From Marinobacter maritimus (GTDB lineage: Bacteria > Pseudomonadota > Gammaproteobacteria > Pseudomonadales > Oleiphilaceae), in assembly GCF_007671675.1 (NCBI RefSeq), contig NZ_VCGW01000001.1, positions 1,054,001-1,118,000 on the forward strand: a stretch of DNA of 64,000 nucleotides, written 5' to 3'. Positions within the stretch are counted from its first letter, which is position 1. Every line of letters starts with the position of its first letter. The notes under the pieces are model-generated. The model was not told the DNA's origin. It ran no database searches and saw only the letters and a list, made by a program, of their open reading frames with translations. The position numbers and the translations under genes were made by a program. Shown here in pieces: positions 25,488 through 35,037 of the stretch.

Positions 25488-26729
25488 ATGACTAAATCAA
25501 CAGAAACAACCTACGACCTGGTTGTCTTCGGCGCTACCAGCTTCGTTGGCCAGATACTTACGCAATATTTGTTCGATTCGTGCGGTGTTGCAGGCGAAGT
25601 AACCTGGGCCATTGCCGGGCGTTCTGAATCCAAGCTCGCCGAGCTTAAATCCGGCCTGGGGGCCAACGCGAGTGAACTGCCGATCATTCTGGCGGATGCA
25701 ACCGATGACGATGCGCTGAAAACAATGTGTGAGCAAACCCGTGTGGTTATCTCAACGGTTGGCCCCTACGCTTTGTATGGTGAGCCTCTGGTTAAAGCCT
25801 GTGTAGAAACAGGCACCGACTACTGCGATCTGACCGGCGAAGTGCAGTGGATTCGACGTATGGTGGATCGCTATGAAGATCAGGCCAAGAAATCGGGTGC
25901 AAGAATTGTGCATTGCTGCGGTTTTGACTCCATACCATCGGATATGGGCGTATGGTTCCTGCAACAGCAAGCTGAAAAGACATTTGGTGAGCCCTGCCTT
26001 GATGTACGCATGCGCGTAAAAGTTGCGAAAGGCGGTCTTTCCGGCGGCACCGTTGCTTCAATGATGAACATCGCCAAAGAAGCCGCAGCAGATCCGAAAC
26101 TGCGTAAAGAACTGGCCAACCCGTTCTCTATCTGCCCGCCGGAGCACCGCTCAACGGTGCGCCAGCCAAGCCTGAAGGGCGCAGAATTCGACAAAACATT
26201 TAACGTGTGGCTCGCCCCGTTTGTAATGAGCTCAATCAACACCCGCGTTGTACATCGCTCTAACGCGATGCAAAGCGCCCGCTACGGCAAGGAATTCACT
26301 TACGACGAAGCCATGATGACGGGCACAGGCACCAAAGGCCGCCTGACGGCTTACGGCATTACCGCCGCACTGGCAGGCTTTTTCACAGCCTCTGCTATCA
26401 AACCATCGCGCTGGTTGGTTGAAAGGTTTGTACCCCAGCCGGGTGAAGGCCCCACGCCGGAAGCCCAGAAAGCAGGCTTCTATGATTTGCGCTTTGTAGG
26501 GCGCACCCAGGATGGCAAAACCATGATCACGAAAGTGACCGGTGATGCGGACCCGGGCTACGGCTCCACCAGCAAAATGCTTGGCGAAGCCGGCATGTGC
26601 CTTGCGTTCGACATCCCGGCTGATCAAGCCGGCGGTTTCTGGACACCGGCATCAGTGCTGAACGACAAATTACTGGAGCGCCTGACCAGCAAAGCAGGTC
26701 TGACGTTTGAGGTGGTTGAAACCCGCTAA
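25488..26729 (+). CDS. Saccharopine dehydrogenase-like / trans-acting enoyl reductase family protein
   Basis: A 413-residue NAD(P)-binding protein. The N-terminal Rossmann motif VVFGATSFVGQIL (about 12-24) and the HCCGFDSIPSDMGVWFLQ stretch (about 142-159) identify the saccharopine dehydrogenase-like group that includes mycobacterial trans-acting enoyl reductase and animal SCCPDH. Hydrophobic residues near 285-305 could attach it to membrane or lipid. The substrate is unknown; a role in lipid reduction is a family-based guess. An AAAAGGACAGGCA Shine-Dalgarno region precedes the ATG. Confidence 0.88.
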   Translation: MTKSTETTYDLVVFGATSFVGQILTQYLFDSCGVAGEVTWAIAGRSESKLAELKSGLGANASELPIILADATDDDALKTMCEQTRVVISTVGPYALYGEPLVKACVETGTDYCDLTGEVQWIRRMVDRYEDQAKKSGARIVHCCGFDSIPSDMGVWFLQQQAEKTFGEPCLDVRMRVKVAKGGLSGGTVASMMNIAKEAAADPKLRKELANPFSICPPEHRSTVRQPSLKGAEFDKTFNVWLAPFVMSSINTRVVHRSNAMQSARYGKEFTYDEAMMTGTGTKGRLTAYGITAALAGFFTASAIKPSRWLVERFVPQPGEGPTPEAQKAGFYDLRFVGRTQDGKTMITKVTGDADPGYGSTSKMLGEAGMCLAFDIPADQAGGFWTPASVLNDKLLERLTSKAGLTFEVVETR

Positions 26730-26739
26730 CGGTGATGGT

Positions 26740-28356
26740 TTAAAGCCCCAGCTGAACCACGCGGTCGGTGCCCGGCAGGGCATCCGGCGCGTGTGCCAGG
26801 CTGATAACTGTTTTGCCTTCAAGCCAGGCATCTATTTGCAGGGTAATCTTTTCTCTTGTGACCCTATCCACCCCGGTAAACGGCTCGTCCAGCACCAACA
26901 GAGGGGCAGGGCTCAGAAGCACCCGGGCAAGGGCAACACGTCGCGCCTCGCCGCCGGACAGCCGGCTACCCGAACTCCCGAGCCAGGTATCGAGCTGATC
27001 TCCCTCCGAACGAAACCGCTCAGCCAAATCAACCCTCTCCAGAATCCGCCAAAGTTCCGCATCGGTGGCACTGGGTGAAGCCAGTAACAGATTGGCCCTC
27101 AAGGTATCTTCGAACAACACGGTTTGCTGGGTGAGATAGGCGCACGGCAGATTGGCGCAGGCACCACTTGAAGGCATCAAAAGCCCCGAAAAAACGTCTG
27201 CCAGGGAGGATTTGCCACTTCCGGAATGTCCCAAAATACCCACGCGCTCGCCTGTTTTTACCTGAAGATCAAAGTGCGTGAAAAGCGGTGCGTTTTCAGG
27301 ATATTTAACCGCAAGATCATTTGCCACAAGGGCGGCACCTTCAGGCAGGACAGTGGTCGCTGCAGCAACACTGAAAGCATCTTCCCTGCAATCCCGATTC
27401 AGGCGTGCGGCAGAAGCTTGCGTAGCACCCAGCTTGCCAAAAGCTTCCGGCAGCATGCCGTAGACTTCAGCGAGCCCAAGCAGCGCAATAGGTATTAAAA
27501 CCAGAACCGGCCCGGAAATCTCGCCCGAGCGAAACAAAGCAAAACCGCTCCAAAGCGCAAACACTGCGGCCAGATTAATCAGCAAATTCGAACCAGCTTG
27601 ATGCCAGCCAATGCGGCAATCTGCCTTAACCTGCTGGGATGAGGACTGGTGTGCCTGACGCAGAAGCCATGCACCGTGTTTGCCGGTGCGGCCGGCGGCG
27701 GTCAGTTCGGCAAAACCCTCCAGATGTTCAATAACTGCAGTGCGCAACGATTCTTGCTGATCACTCTGGCGTGATGTGACCTTTGCGGTACGCAGATAAA
27801 CAGCCAGCGTCGCCAACAGAAATGCGACTCCAAGTATCAGCGCGATTCCGCTAGCGATCGCACTATTAAAAAGCACCGCTGGCAGAACAATTACAAGTAA
27901 GGTGACAAAAGCAGCAAGTGCGGCAGGTGCAATCAGGCGCAGGTAGAGGGTATCCAGCGCGTCAACATCATTGGTCAGGCGCGACAGCCACTGCGCACCT
28001 GTTAGCTCGCGCCTTCGAACACGGCCAACAGAGGCCAGTTCGCGAAACAGGGCGACACGAATATCGGTTAAAAGCCTCAACACTGTATCGTGATTATACA
28101 ACCGCTCCAGATAACGGGAGACCGTACGGGAAACTGCAAAAAAACGTATACCGCCGCCAGGTACATACAAGTTGATGGTGGCCGGCAGGCTGGCCGCAAG
28201 CAGAAGGCCAACCAGTGCTGTTTCAGTGATAAACCAGCCAGAGAGCGCCAACAGCCCAAGACCGGAGAGCAGGGCGGCCAGCATCAACAAGGCGCCGATA
28301 CAAAGCCTTCCAGGGCGTGCAGAGATCAGCTTCAGCCAGGGTTTTAGTTCAGACAT
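26740..28356 (-). CDS. cydC: Thiol reductant ABC exporter, CydC subunit
   Basis: A 538-residue ABC half-transporter: transmembrane domain about 15-310, ATPase domain about 335-538 with Walker A GHSGSGKSS, signature LSGGEARRVALARV and Walker B LLVLDEPFTGVD. CydDC exports glutathione/cysteine to the periplasm and is needed to assemble cytochrome bd. It is the last gene of the cioAB-cydDC operon and overlaps cydD by 8 nt. Confidence 0.94.
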   Translation of the reverse strand: MSELKPWLKLISARPGRLCIGALLMLAALLSGLGLLALSGWFITETALVGLLLAASLPATINLYVPGGGIRFFAVSRTVSRYLERLYNHDTVLRLLTDIRVALFRELASVGRVRRRELTGAQWLSRLTNDVDALDTLYLRLIAPAALAAFVTLLVIVLPAVLFNSAIASGIALILGVAFLLATLAVYLRTAKVTSRQSDQQESLRTAVIEHLEGFAELTAAGRTGKHGAWLLRQAHQSSSQQVKADCRIGWHQAGSNLLINLAAVFALWSGFALFRSGEISGPVLVLIPIALLGLAEVYGMLPEAFGKLGATQASAARLNRDCREDAFSVAAATTVLPEGAALVANDLAVKYPENAPLFTHFDLQVKTGERVGILGHSGSGKSSLADVFSGLLMPSSGACANLPCAYLTQQTVLFEDTLRANLLLASPSATDAELWRILERVDLAERFRSEGDQLDTWLGSSGSRLSGGEARRVALARVLLSPAPLLVLDEPFTGVDRVTREKITLQIDAWLEGKTVISLAHAPDALPGTDRVVQLGL

Positions 28357-30064
28357 CTGTCACCTCCCCGCCGGAGACCAAAAGCACCCGGTTAGCCAAA
28401 GCCAGAAGCGCGTAGTGATGGGTGGAGAAAATGAGCGTTTTGCCCGCCAGAGCCAGCTTGTGCAGCGCCTCCAGCACAAAGATTTCACTGTCGCTGTCGA
28501 GACCGGCGGTGGGTTCATCTAGAAGAATCACGTCGTAATCCGCCACGAAAATTCTCGCCAGGCTCAAGCGTCGTGCCTGGCCTCCGGAAAGCCCCTGGCC
28601 ATCCTCAGAAACCGTGCTGAAAATACCTTCCTTACGACTATCCAGCAGAGGGCCAAGACCGACATTACGCAGCGCGGTTTCAATAGCCACATCGGATACA
28701 TCCGGGCTGGTGAGCCGAAGGTTATCGGCCCAGGTTCCGTGAACGAGAAAACCACTCTGGCCGAGCCAGCCAAAGGCGAAGCTTCCAGCCTGTTTGCCAA
28801 ATAGATCGATGTTGCCGTTATCCGGCGTAAGAAAACCCGCCAAAAGATGCAATAGGGTGGACTTGCCACTACCGGAGGGGCCGGTGAGAGCAATAACCTC
28901 GCCTTTGCGAATGCTCAGCGAGACATCTCTGAGTATTGGATGGTCAGCGCGGAGAGCAAGCGATACAGAATTCAGTTCAACCGACTCTCGGTGCGTAAGC
29001 GGGTTGCTGACTGAAAGCCGTTTGTCGATTGTGTCTTCGGTAGCGCCCGCCAAAGGATTGGGTGCTGGCTCATCACCAAGCCTTGCCAGAATCTCTGCGC
29101 CAGCGCCGAGAGCAGCAGCGCGGTCATGATAGCACTGGGAAAGCGTGCGCAACGGCTGAAAGAACTCTGGCGCAAGCAGCAGAATCAACAGGCCGGAAAA
29201 CAGCGTGAGATCGGAGGATGGCCCATAGGTGATATACCCCAGAAGACCAAAACCGATGTAGATGGCTATTACGGCGATGGCAACGGAAGCGAAAAACTCC
29301 AGAACCGCCGATGATAGAAACGCAACACGAAGGGTTTTCAGCGTAATCCTGCGGTAGTGATCTGACCTTTGCTGGATCAACTCCGCAGCGCCGTCAGTTT
29401 GCCCGAACAGCTGTAACGTGGTCAGCCCTCGAACCTTATCCAGGAATTGGCCAGAGAGCCGGCTGATAGTCTCGAAGTGCTGTTGGTTCAGCTTCTCTGC
29501 ACCCATACCAACGAGCGCCATAAACAAAGGAATAAGCGGAGCTGAAAGAAGCAGGAAAATTCCTGCGAGCCAGTCGAGATAGAACACAAGTACCAGAATT
29601 ATCAAAGGCACGATAAGAGACAGCGCCATCTGGGGAAGGAAGCGGGCGAAGTAGCCATGCAGAGCATCAACGTGGTCAATCCACTCCCGCGCCAAGCTTC
29701 CTGCAGACGTTTGGCCAAGTAGGAGGGGGCCGCGGTGGCGCCAGTGCTGGTGAATCTGCCTACGGGCGGTGCGGCGCACCTGTTCACTGCATCGTGCGGC
29801 GAGATGGGTCTGAACGCCTTGGGCAACCGCACGAAATACGATTGCCAGAACAAGCCCGGTAAAAAGCGGCGCCAGCACTGATGATGACGCTTTTTCGATC
29901 ACACCAAGATGAACAATTCGGGCCAGAAATATCATCTGAACGATGGTAGCAATACCAGCAAAGGTGCCGGCAGCAACCGAGCCCTGAATCCAACGCCGGT
30001 TTCCGCTGGCAAGCCCCGAGAGCCAGCGCTTTACAGCACCGCTCTCAACCTGCAATTCGGTCAC
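28349..30064 (-). CDS. cydD: Thiol reductant ABC exporter, CydD subunit
   Basis: A 571-residue partner of CydC with an N-terminal membrane domain (about 25-320) and an ATPase domain with Walker A GPSGSGKST, signature LSGGQARRLSLARI and Walker B VILLDEPTAGLD. Its ATG is directly adjacent to the stop of the oxidase subunit II gene (30065), leaving no room for a CydX-type small subunit between them. Confidence 0.94.
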   Translation of the reverse strand: MTELQVESGAVKRWLSGLASGNRRWIQGSVAAGTFAGIATIVQMIFLARIVHLGVIEKASSSVLAPLFTGLVLAIVFRAVAQGVQTHLAARCSEQVRRTARRQIHQHWRHRGPLLLGQTSAGSLAREWIDHVDALHGYFARFLPQMALSLIVPLIILVLVFYLDWLAGIFLLLSAPLIPLFMALVGMGAEKLNQQHFETISRLSGQFLDKVRGLTTLQLFGQTDGAAELIQQRSDHYRRITLKTLRVAFLSSAVLEFFASVAIAVIAIYIGFGLLGYITYGPSSDLTLFSGLLILLLAPEFFQPLRTLSQCYHDRAAALGAGAEILARLGDEPAPNPLAGATEDTIDKRLSVSNPLTHRESVELNSVSLALRADHPILRDVSLSIRKGEVIALTGPSGSGKSTLLHLLAGFLTPDNGNIDLFGKQAGSFAFGWLGQSGFLVHGTWADNLRLTSPDVSDVAIETALRNVGLGPLLDSRKEGIFSTVSEDGQGLSGGQARRLSLARIFVADYDVILLDEPTAGLDSDSEIFVLEALHKLALAGKTLIFSTHHYALLALANRVLLVSGGEVTDV

Positions 30065-31066
30065 TTAGTGATAGCCCTCGCCGGCACGTACCTTGCCCCG
30101 GAAAACCCAGTAGGTCCAGGCTGTGTAAGCCAGTACAAAAGGAATAACAATCACCAGGCCTATCAGCAGGAACATCTGCGAGTTGTAAGCCGAGGCCGCA
30201 TCCCACACCGTATAATCAGGCGGCACAAGATACGGCCAGCGGCTGACAATAAGCCCCAGATAGGTGGTTATAAACAGCCCCATGGTGGCCACAAATGGCA
30301 TGCCTTCCATACGGTTACGCACAGCCCGGAAAATCTGGAACGCGCACAACAGAGTCAGTACTGGCAGCACCCAGATTACACTCAGGTTGCTGAACCAGCG
30401 GTCTCGCACCATATCGTCAATGAACGGGGTCCACACGCTGATGATACCGAAGACCACAAGCACCGCGACGAGCAGGGGCAGGGTGACCCTGTAAGCCCAA
30501 TCCTGCAAGCGACCTTCGGTTTTCATAATCAGCCAGGTAGAGCCCAACAAAGCGTAGCCCGCAATAAGCCCGAGGCCTGTCAGCACACTAAAGGGCGTAA
30601 GCCAGTCAAAAGCGCCGCCGGTGAAAACGCCATTAGCGGTTTCATAGCCCTGAATATAGGTTCCGACGACTACGCCTTGGGCGAACGCGGCCAAGGTGGA
30701 GCCTCCGGCGAACGCCCAGTTCCACAGATATCGCGAGCTGCGCGCCTTGAAGCGGAACTCGAATGCAATGCCACGGAAAATCAGGCCAGACAACATCAGG
30801 AAAACACCGATGTACAACGCCGGCAGCAAAATGCTGTAAACCAACGGGAAGGCTCCCAGAAGCCCCGCCCCGCCGAGCACCAGCCAGGTTTCATTGCCGT
30901 CCCACACAGGCGCAACAGTGTTCATCATCGTATCCCGATCCTGCTCCGACGGGGCGAAGGGGAACAGAATTCCCACCCCCAGATCGAAGCCGTCCATCAA
31001 CACATACATGATGACGCCAAAACCGATGATAAATGCCCAGATCAAAACAAGATCAAAGTGTTCCAT
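30065..31066 (-). CDS. cydB: Cytochrome bd-type (CIO-like) quinol oxidase subunit II
   Basis: A 333-residue membrane protein with about eight or nine helices. MDGFDLGVGILFPF (about 25-38) and the conserved WDGNETWLVLGG (about 55-66) are diagnostic of CydB/CioB. It is shorter than E. coli CydB (379) and close to Pseudomonas CioB. It supports the heme b/d subunit I in oxidising quinol with oxygen without proton pumping. Start lies 2 bp after the subunit I stop. Confidence 0.95.
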   Translation of the reverse strand: MEHFDLVLIWAFIIGFGVIMYVLMDGFDLGVGILFPFAPSEQDRDTMMNTVAPVWDGNETWLVLGGAGLLGAFPLVYSILLPALYIGVFLMLSGLIFRGIAFEFRFKARSSRYLWNWAFAGGSTLAAFAQGVVVGTYIQGYETANGVFTGGAFDWLTPFSVLTGLGLIAGYALLGSTWLIMKTEGRLQDWAYRVTLPLLVAVLVVFGIISVWTPFIDDMVRDRWFSNLSVIWVLPVLTLLCAFQIFRAVRNRMEGMPFVATMGLFITTYLGLIVSRWPYLVPPDYTVWDAASAYNSQMFLLIGLVIVIPFVLAYTAWTYWVFRGKVRAGEGYH

Positions 31067-31068
31067 AA

Positions 31069-32499
31069 TCAGTGATCTCCCTGGCTGGCTGGATTGGATT
31101 TCGAGTCTTCATGCATTTCAAAAGGCACATGGCTGGCAGAGAGGGGGCGCTTTGGCCGCTCGGCCTGTTCCGGCGCTTCGTCGTAATCAACCTCAAGCCC
31201 TACGTAGAGCACGCGCATCAAGTAATAAACGCCGGCTGAGAACACCAGAGAGTAAACCACCACATAACCAATCAGAGTGAAGAGTGCCATGCCGCCGGTG
31301 AGCGAAGGTGTTACCGCTTCCGCCTGGGTCATCATGCCGTACACCAGCCACGGCCCACGACCAATCTCGGTCACAAACCAGCCCGCGAGCACGGCAATGA
31401 AGGGCGTAACGCTCATAAAACGCATCCCCTGAAGGAACCAGCGGGTTCGCCAGAAACGATCGCCAACCCGCAGTGCCAGACCCACAATAGCGAACAGGAT
31501 CATCAGCAACCCGAGACCAACCATAACCCGGAACGACCAGAACACAATGGCCACAGGCGGCTGCTCCTCTACTGAAACCTCCTCAAGGCCTGGCACTTCG
31601 CCATTCCAGTCATGCGTCAGAATGAGACTGGCGACGCCCGGAATACCGATTTCGAAAAGGTTAGTCTGGTTTTCCTGATCAGGAATGGCAAATAACAGTA
31701 AGGGAACATTCCGTGAGGTTTCCCAGTTGCCCTCCATTGCGGCCACTTTCATGGGCTGGTGCTCAAGGGTATTAAGCCCGTGAAAATCACCAACGACCGC
31801 TTGCGTGGGGGCAAGAAACAAGAGTAACCACAGACACATTGAGAGTGCCTTGCGATTGGCTTCTACTTCACGCCCCTTCAGCAAATACCAGGCGCTGACG
31901 CCAGCGACGACGAAGCCGCCAGTAAGGAAAGAGGCCATAACCATGTGCGCAAAACGGTACTTGAAGGACGGGTTAAAGATCGCCTCGCTCCAGGAGGTTA
32001 CGAAGAACACGCCGTCCCGCAGTTCAGTGCCGGCAGGGGTGTGCATCCAGCTGTTTGCTGAAAGAATCCAGAACGAAGAGATGAAAGTGCCGGTCGCGAC
32101 CATAACTGCCGCAAACAGGTGAACACCCGCAGGAACACGATCCCGACCGAAAAGTAGCACGCCGAGAAAAGCAGCTTCGAGAAAAAAGGCCGTAATGACC
32201 TCATAGCTCAGCATTGGGCCGAGAAAGTTAGCCGAAGCCTGGGCAAAGTTACTCCAGTTGGTACCGAACTGGAACGACATCACAATGCCGGAGACAACAC
32301 CCATACCAAAGACCACGGCAAACACCTTGGTCCAGAACGAAGAAAGCTTCATCCATACCGGGTTTTTCGTTTTGAACGAAAGCCCCTCAAGTACAGCAAT
32401 ATAGGAAGCGAGGCCGATGGTAAACACCGGGAAAATGGCGTGAAATGACACGACAAACGCGAACTGGATTCGCGATAGGATGAGAGGATCTAGTTCCAT
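31069..32499 (-). CDS. cydA: Cytochrome bd-type (CIO-like) quinol oxidase subunit I
   Basis: A 476-residue heme-bearing subunit. Heme ligand H20 lies in VVSFHAIFPVFTIG; the second ligand region is KYRFAHMVMASF. The quinol (Q) loop is short, giving a length well below E. coli CydA (522), as in cyanide-insensitive oxidases (CioA). The usual GRQPW motif reads GRGPW here. The C-terminal tail is hydrophilic and proline-rich. First gene of a leftward four-gene operon with cydB and cydDC. Such oxidases serve under low oxygen or when heme-copper oxidases are inhibited. Confidence 0.95.
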   Translation of the reverse strand: MELDPLILSRIQFAFVVSFHAIFPVFTIGLASYIAVLEGLSFKTKNPVWMKLSSFWTKVFAVVFGMGVVSGIVMSFQFGTNWSNFAQASANFLGPMLSYEVITAFFLEAAFLGVLLFGRDRVPAGVHLFAAVMVATGTFISSFWILSANSWMHTPAGTELRDGVFFVTSWSEAIFNPSFKYRFAHMVMASFLTGGFVVAGVSAWYLLKGREVEANRKALSMCLWLLLFLAPTQAVVGDFHGLNTLEHQPMKVAAMEGNWETSRNVPLLLFAIPDQENQTNLFEIGIPGVASLILTHDWNGEVPGLEEVSVEEQPPVAIVFWSFRVMVGLGLLMILFAIVGLALRVGDRFWRTRWFLQGMRFMSVTPFIAVLAGWFVTEIGRGPWLVYGMMTQAEAVTPSLTGGMALFTLIGYVVVYSLVFSAGVYYLMRVLYVGLEVDYDEAPEQAERPKRPLSASHVPFEMHEDSKSNPASQGDH

Positions 32500-32655
32500 A
32501 GGAACACTCCGGTAATGTAAACGTCACAATAAACGAGCCCAGCAAACCCGCTCAGCCGCTGTCCTAGCTTTAATTGTTATATTGTTATTACCGACAGATG
32601 AGAGTCATGCTACGGGATATGATAGCAAAACCCATAGGGCAGATTGTCGCACCCA

Positions 32656-32669
32656 TTGATTTAAAACAA
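32656..32669 (-). promoter_or_regulatory. Possible FNR/ANR box upstream of the oxidase operon
   Basis: Top strand TTGAT-TTAA-AACAA against the consensus TTGAT-N4-ATCAA: nine of ten positions agree. It sits 157 bp upstream of the oxidase subunit I start and immediately upstream of the divergent methyltransferase gene. Found by eye; a single near-match in AT-rich DNA is weak evidence. Confidence 0.35.
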
Positions 32670-32683
32670 TTATGGTGAACAGC

Positions 32684-33307
32684 ATGAGCTTTTACGAAGA
32701 ACGAATCCTGCCACACATCATAGATCGCGCCTGCTCAATGGGCCAGGTTATGAAGTTGCGCAGCCAGCTTGTGCCGCTCGCAAAAGGCCGCGTGCTTGAG
32801 GTGGGAATGGGCTCGGGTATTAATCTGGAGTTCTACAATCCGGACACCGTTGAGATCGTCTACGGACTGGAACCTTCGGAGGGGATGCGGCGCAAAGCAT
32901 TGCCAAGCCTGAAGCGCTCGCCAATACGCGTAGAGTGGCTGAGCCTGCCGGGCGAGCAAATCCCTTTGGATGACAACAGCGTGGATACCATTTTGCTTAC
33001 CTTCACTCTGTGCACCATACCCGACTGGAACACTGCGCTTCTGCAAATGAAGCGGGTACTGAAGCCCGGGGGGGAGCTCCTGTTCCTGGAACACGGCGAA
33101 GCGCCCCATGAAAACACCCGCAAATGGCAACACCGGATTACACCCGGTTGGAAAAAGCTCGCCGGTGGTTGCCACCTGAACCGCCACATTGCTGATCTGA
33201 TCCGACATGCAGGGTTTGAGTTAACGGAACTGGAAAATCTTTACATGCCCAGCACACCAAAAATCGCCGGCTATATTTATAAGGGGATCGCACGGAAGCC
33301 TAGCTAA
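32684..33307 (+). CDS. Class I SAM-dependent methyltransferase
   Basis: About 207 residues. SAM motif VLEVGMGSGINLEFYN, then EPSEGMRRKA and LLFLEHGEAPH followed by LAGGCHLNRHI, resemble the METTL7/thiol methyltransferase-like and UbiE-like group of small methyltransferases. The substrate is unknown. ATG codons at 32672 and 32684 are both possible; 32684 (MSFYEERILPHI) matches family starts better. It is divergent from the oxidase operon and is followed by cytochrome genes. Confidence 0.85.
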   Translation: MSFYEERILPHIIDRACSMGQVMKLRSQLVPLAKGRVLEVGMGSGINLEFYNPDTVEIVYGLEPSEGMRRKALPSLKRSPIRVEWLSLPGEQIPLDDNSVDTILLTFTLCTIPDWNTALLQMKRVLKPGGELLFLEHGEAPHENTRKWQHRITPGWKKLAGGCHLNRHIADLIRHAGFELTELENLYMPSTPKIAGYIYKGIARKPS

Positions 33308-33346
33308 ATGCTTCAGCGTAAATATGCCAAAGGCAGGAGCACAACA

Positions 33347-34036
33347 ATGACCAAAACGATGAGAGCCGCTTTATCTCTGCTTGCAGTTACCGTCGCGCTG
33401 AATACAGGTGTAGCAGTTGCCGCCGGGGATACAGCACGCGGTGAGAACATTGCAACACAGGGTAATGGCGCAGGGGCTCTGGCTTGTACTACCTGCCATG
33501 GACCGGATGGCAAGGGCAATGCTGCCGCTGGCTTTCCGGACATTGCTGGCCTTAACGCCGATTATCTCAGCAAGCAACTTCATGATTACGCCGAAGGCAC
33601 ACGTAAAAGCCCGATTATGCAACCTTTTGCCACAGCGTTAACAGAGGACGATATTCAGTCGTTATCAGCCTACTACCAGAGCCTTCAGTCGCCAGTTTCC
33701 GCCGTTGCTTATCGAGCGCCAGACCCGGCCAACCAAGGCGAGTGGCTGGCCTTGCGGGGTGACTGGGATAATCTCATACCGGCTTGCAACCAGTGTCACG
33801 GCCCCAACGGTATGGGCGTTGGAAATTCGTTTCCGGCGCTCGCAGGGCAACATGCCAGTTATCTGAAGGGCCAGATTCTTGCCTGGCGTAACGGCACCCG
33901 CAATAACGACCCTAATCATTTGATGAAGGGAATCGCCGACCGACTCAGCGAACAACAGATCTCAGCCATCACCGAATACTACGCAGCTCTGCCAGAGCAA
34001 CTGGCTGGGCAGGCCGAAGAAAAGGAGAATCGCTAA
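33347..34036 (+). CDS. Diheme cytochrome c4-like protein (TsdB-like)
   Basis: About 229 residues with a signal peptide (cleavage near VAVAA-G) and two class I heme c motifs, CTTCH and CNQCH, each in a separate half-domain, as in cytochrome c4. The ATG at 33347 is chosen for its GGAG Shine-Dalgarno and normal signal peptide; an upstream frame start at 33308 adds a polar leader. It overlaps the following diheme cytochrome gene by 1 nt. A c4-like cytochrome directly upstream of tsdA is the arrangement of tsdBA, where TsdB takes electrons from thiosulfate dehydrogenase. Confidence 0.92.
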   Translation: MTKTMRAALSLLAVTVALNTGVAVAAGDTARGENIATQGNGAGALACTTCHGPDGKGNAAAGFPDIAGLNADYLSKQLHDYAEGTRKSPIMQPFATALTEDDIQSLSAYYQSLQSPVSAVAYRAPDPANQGEWLALRGDWDNLIPACNQCHGPNGMGVGNSFPALAGQHASYLKGQILAWRNGTRNNDPNHLMKGIADRLSEQQISAITEYYAALPEQLAGQAEEKENR

Positions 34037-34995
34037 TGAACCTATGCAAATCATTTCTGTCGGTTGCAGCGATCTCCTTGCCGGTGTTGGTGGTATCAAC
34101 ACTGGTTCACGCGGCAGAACCTGAAGTGGACTACCAGAAACAGCTGCCTGCAGCACCTGAAGGCCAGATCACCTTTGAACCGCCACAAGAGCGGGATATA
34201 CCCGACAACCAGTACGGCGACATGGTACGCAAGGGGCGAGACCTGTTCGTTAATACACAGCAGTTGCGTGGCAAAAACGTGTTTAACGGCCAGAACTGCG
34301 TCAACTGTCACCTGGACGCCGGCCGTATAGCCAGCTCCGCCCCCATGTGGGCAGCTTTTGGCATGTATCCCGCGTACCGAGGTAAAAATGACAAGGTCAA
34401 TACCCTGAGTGAACGCCTCCAGGGTTGCTTTACCTACTCCATGAACGGCATTCCCCCAGAAGCCGGTGATGAAACCCTGGTGGCGATGGAAACCTATTTC
34501 CACTGGCTATCAACGGGCGCGCCCATCAACCAGGCCCTGCCTGGCCGTGGTTACACCAAACTTGAAAAGCCGGAAGACGGTTATGACCGGGAGCACGGCG
34601 CCAAGCTCTACACCGAGCAATGTGCTGTGTGCCATGGTGATGATGGCAGCGGCCAGGAGGTGGCAGGGCAGGTGGTCTTCCCGCCGCTATGGGGTGATGG
34701 AGCTTACAACTGGGGAGCAGGTATGCACCGCGTAAATACCGCTGCCGGATTTATCAAAGCCAATATGCCTTTGGGCAAGCCCGACTCCCTGAGTAATCAG
34801 GATGCCTGGGACCTGGCCGCCTTCGTCAACAGCCATGAGCGCCCTCAGGACCCACGCCGTCGCAATCAGGAATCACTGGACAGCACCGCCAACACCTTTC
34901 ACAACCACGATGGCTTCTATGGCAAGGAAGTAGAAGGCAAACGGTTGGGTGATCACGACAACTACGGCGAAAACCCTGGAGTTGCCAGTAAATAA
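34036..34995 (+). CDS. tsdA: Thiosulfate dehydrogenase-like diheme cytochrome c (TsdA)
   Basis: 319 residues with signal peptide (about 1-26). Heme 1 is C88-VN-C91-H92; heme 2 is C196-AV-C199-H200. The stretch from SAPMWAAFGMYPAYRGKNDKVN to LQGCFTYSMNG is the TsdA signature, and C131 in GCF matches the cysteine that ligates the heme 1 iron in TsdA. M244 in KANMPLG is the likely second ligand of heme 2. TsdA oxidises two thiosulfates to tetrathionate, or in some bacteria the reverse, in the periplasm. The upstream cytochrome is its likely electron acceptor. Confidence 0.88.
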   Translation: MNLCKSFLSVAAISLPVLVVSTLVHAAEPEVDYQKQLPAAPEGQITFEPPQERDIPDNQYGDMVRKGRDLFVNTQQLRGKNVFNGQNCVNCHLDAGRIASSAPMWAAFGMYPAYRGKNDKVNTLSERLQGCFTYSMNGIPPEAGDETLVAMETYFHWLSTGAPINQALPGRGYTKLEKPEDGYDREHGAKLYTEQCAVCHGDDGSGQEVAGQVVFPPLWGDGAYNWGAGMHRVNTAAGFIKANMPLGKPDSLSNQDAWDLAAFVNSHERPQDPRRRNQESLDSTANTFHNHDGFYGKEVEGKRLGDHDNYGENPGVASK

Positions 34996-35003
34996 ACCCA
35001 AAG

Positions 35004-35034
35004 CGCCATCAGCACCGCCAGCTGACGGCGTTTT
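35004..35034 (+). terminator. Intrinsic terminator of the cytochrome pair
   Basis: CGCCATCAGC and GCTGACGGCG form a 10-bp stem with one mismatch and a 7-base loop, followed by TTTT. It lies just before the tRNA promoter. Confidence 0.7.
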
Positions 35035-35037
35035 GAA

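Noticed and set aside
29909..31075. Long open frame (388 codons) antisense to the cytochrome bd subunit II gene
   Set aside because: The translation is rich in Gln, His, Pro and Arg, typical of an antisense shadow of a membrane protein gene, and it lies opposite a clear oxidase gene.
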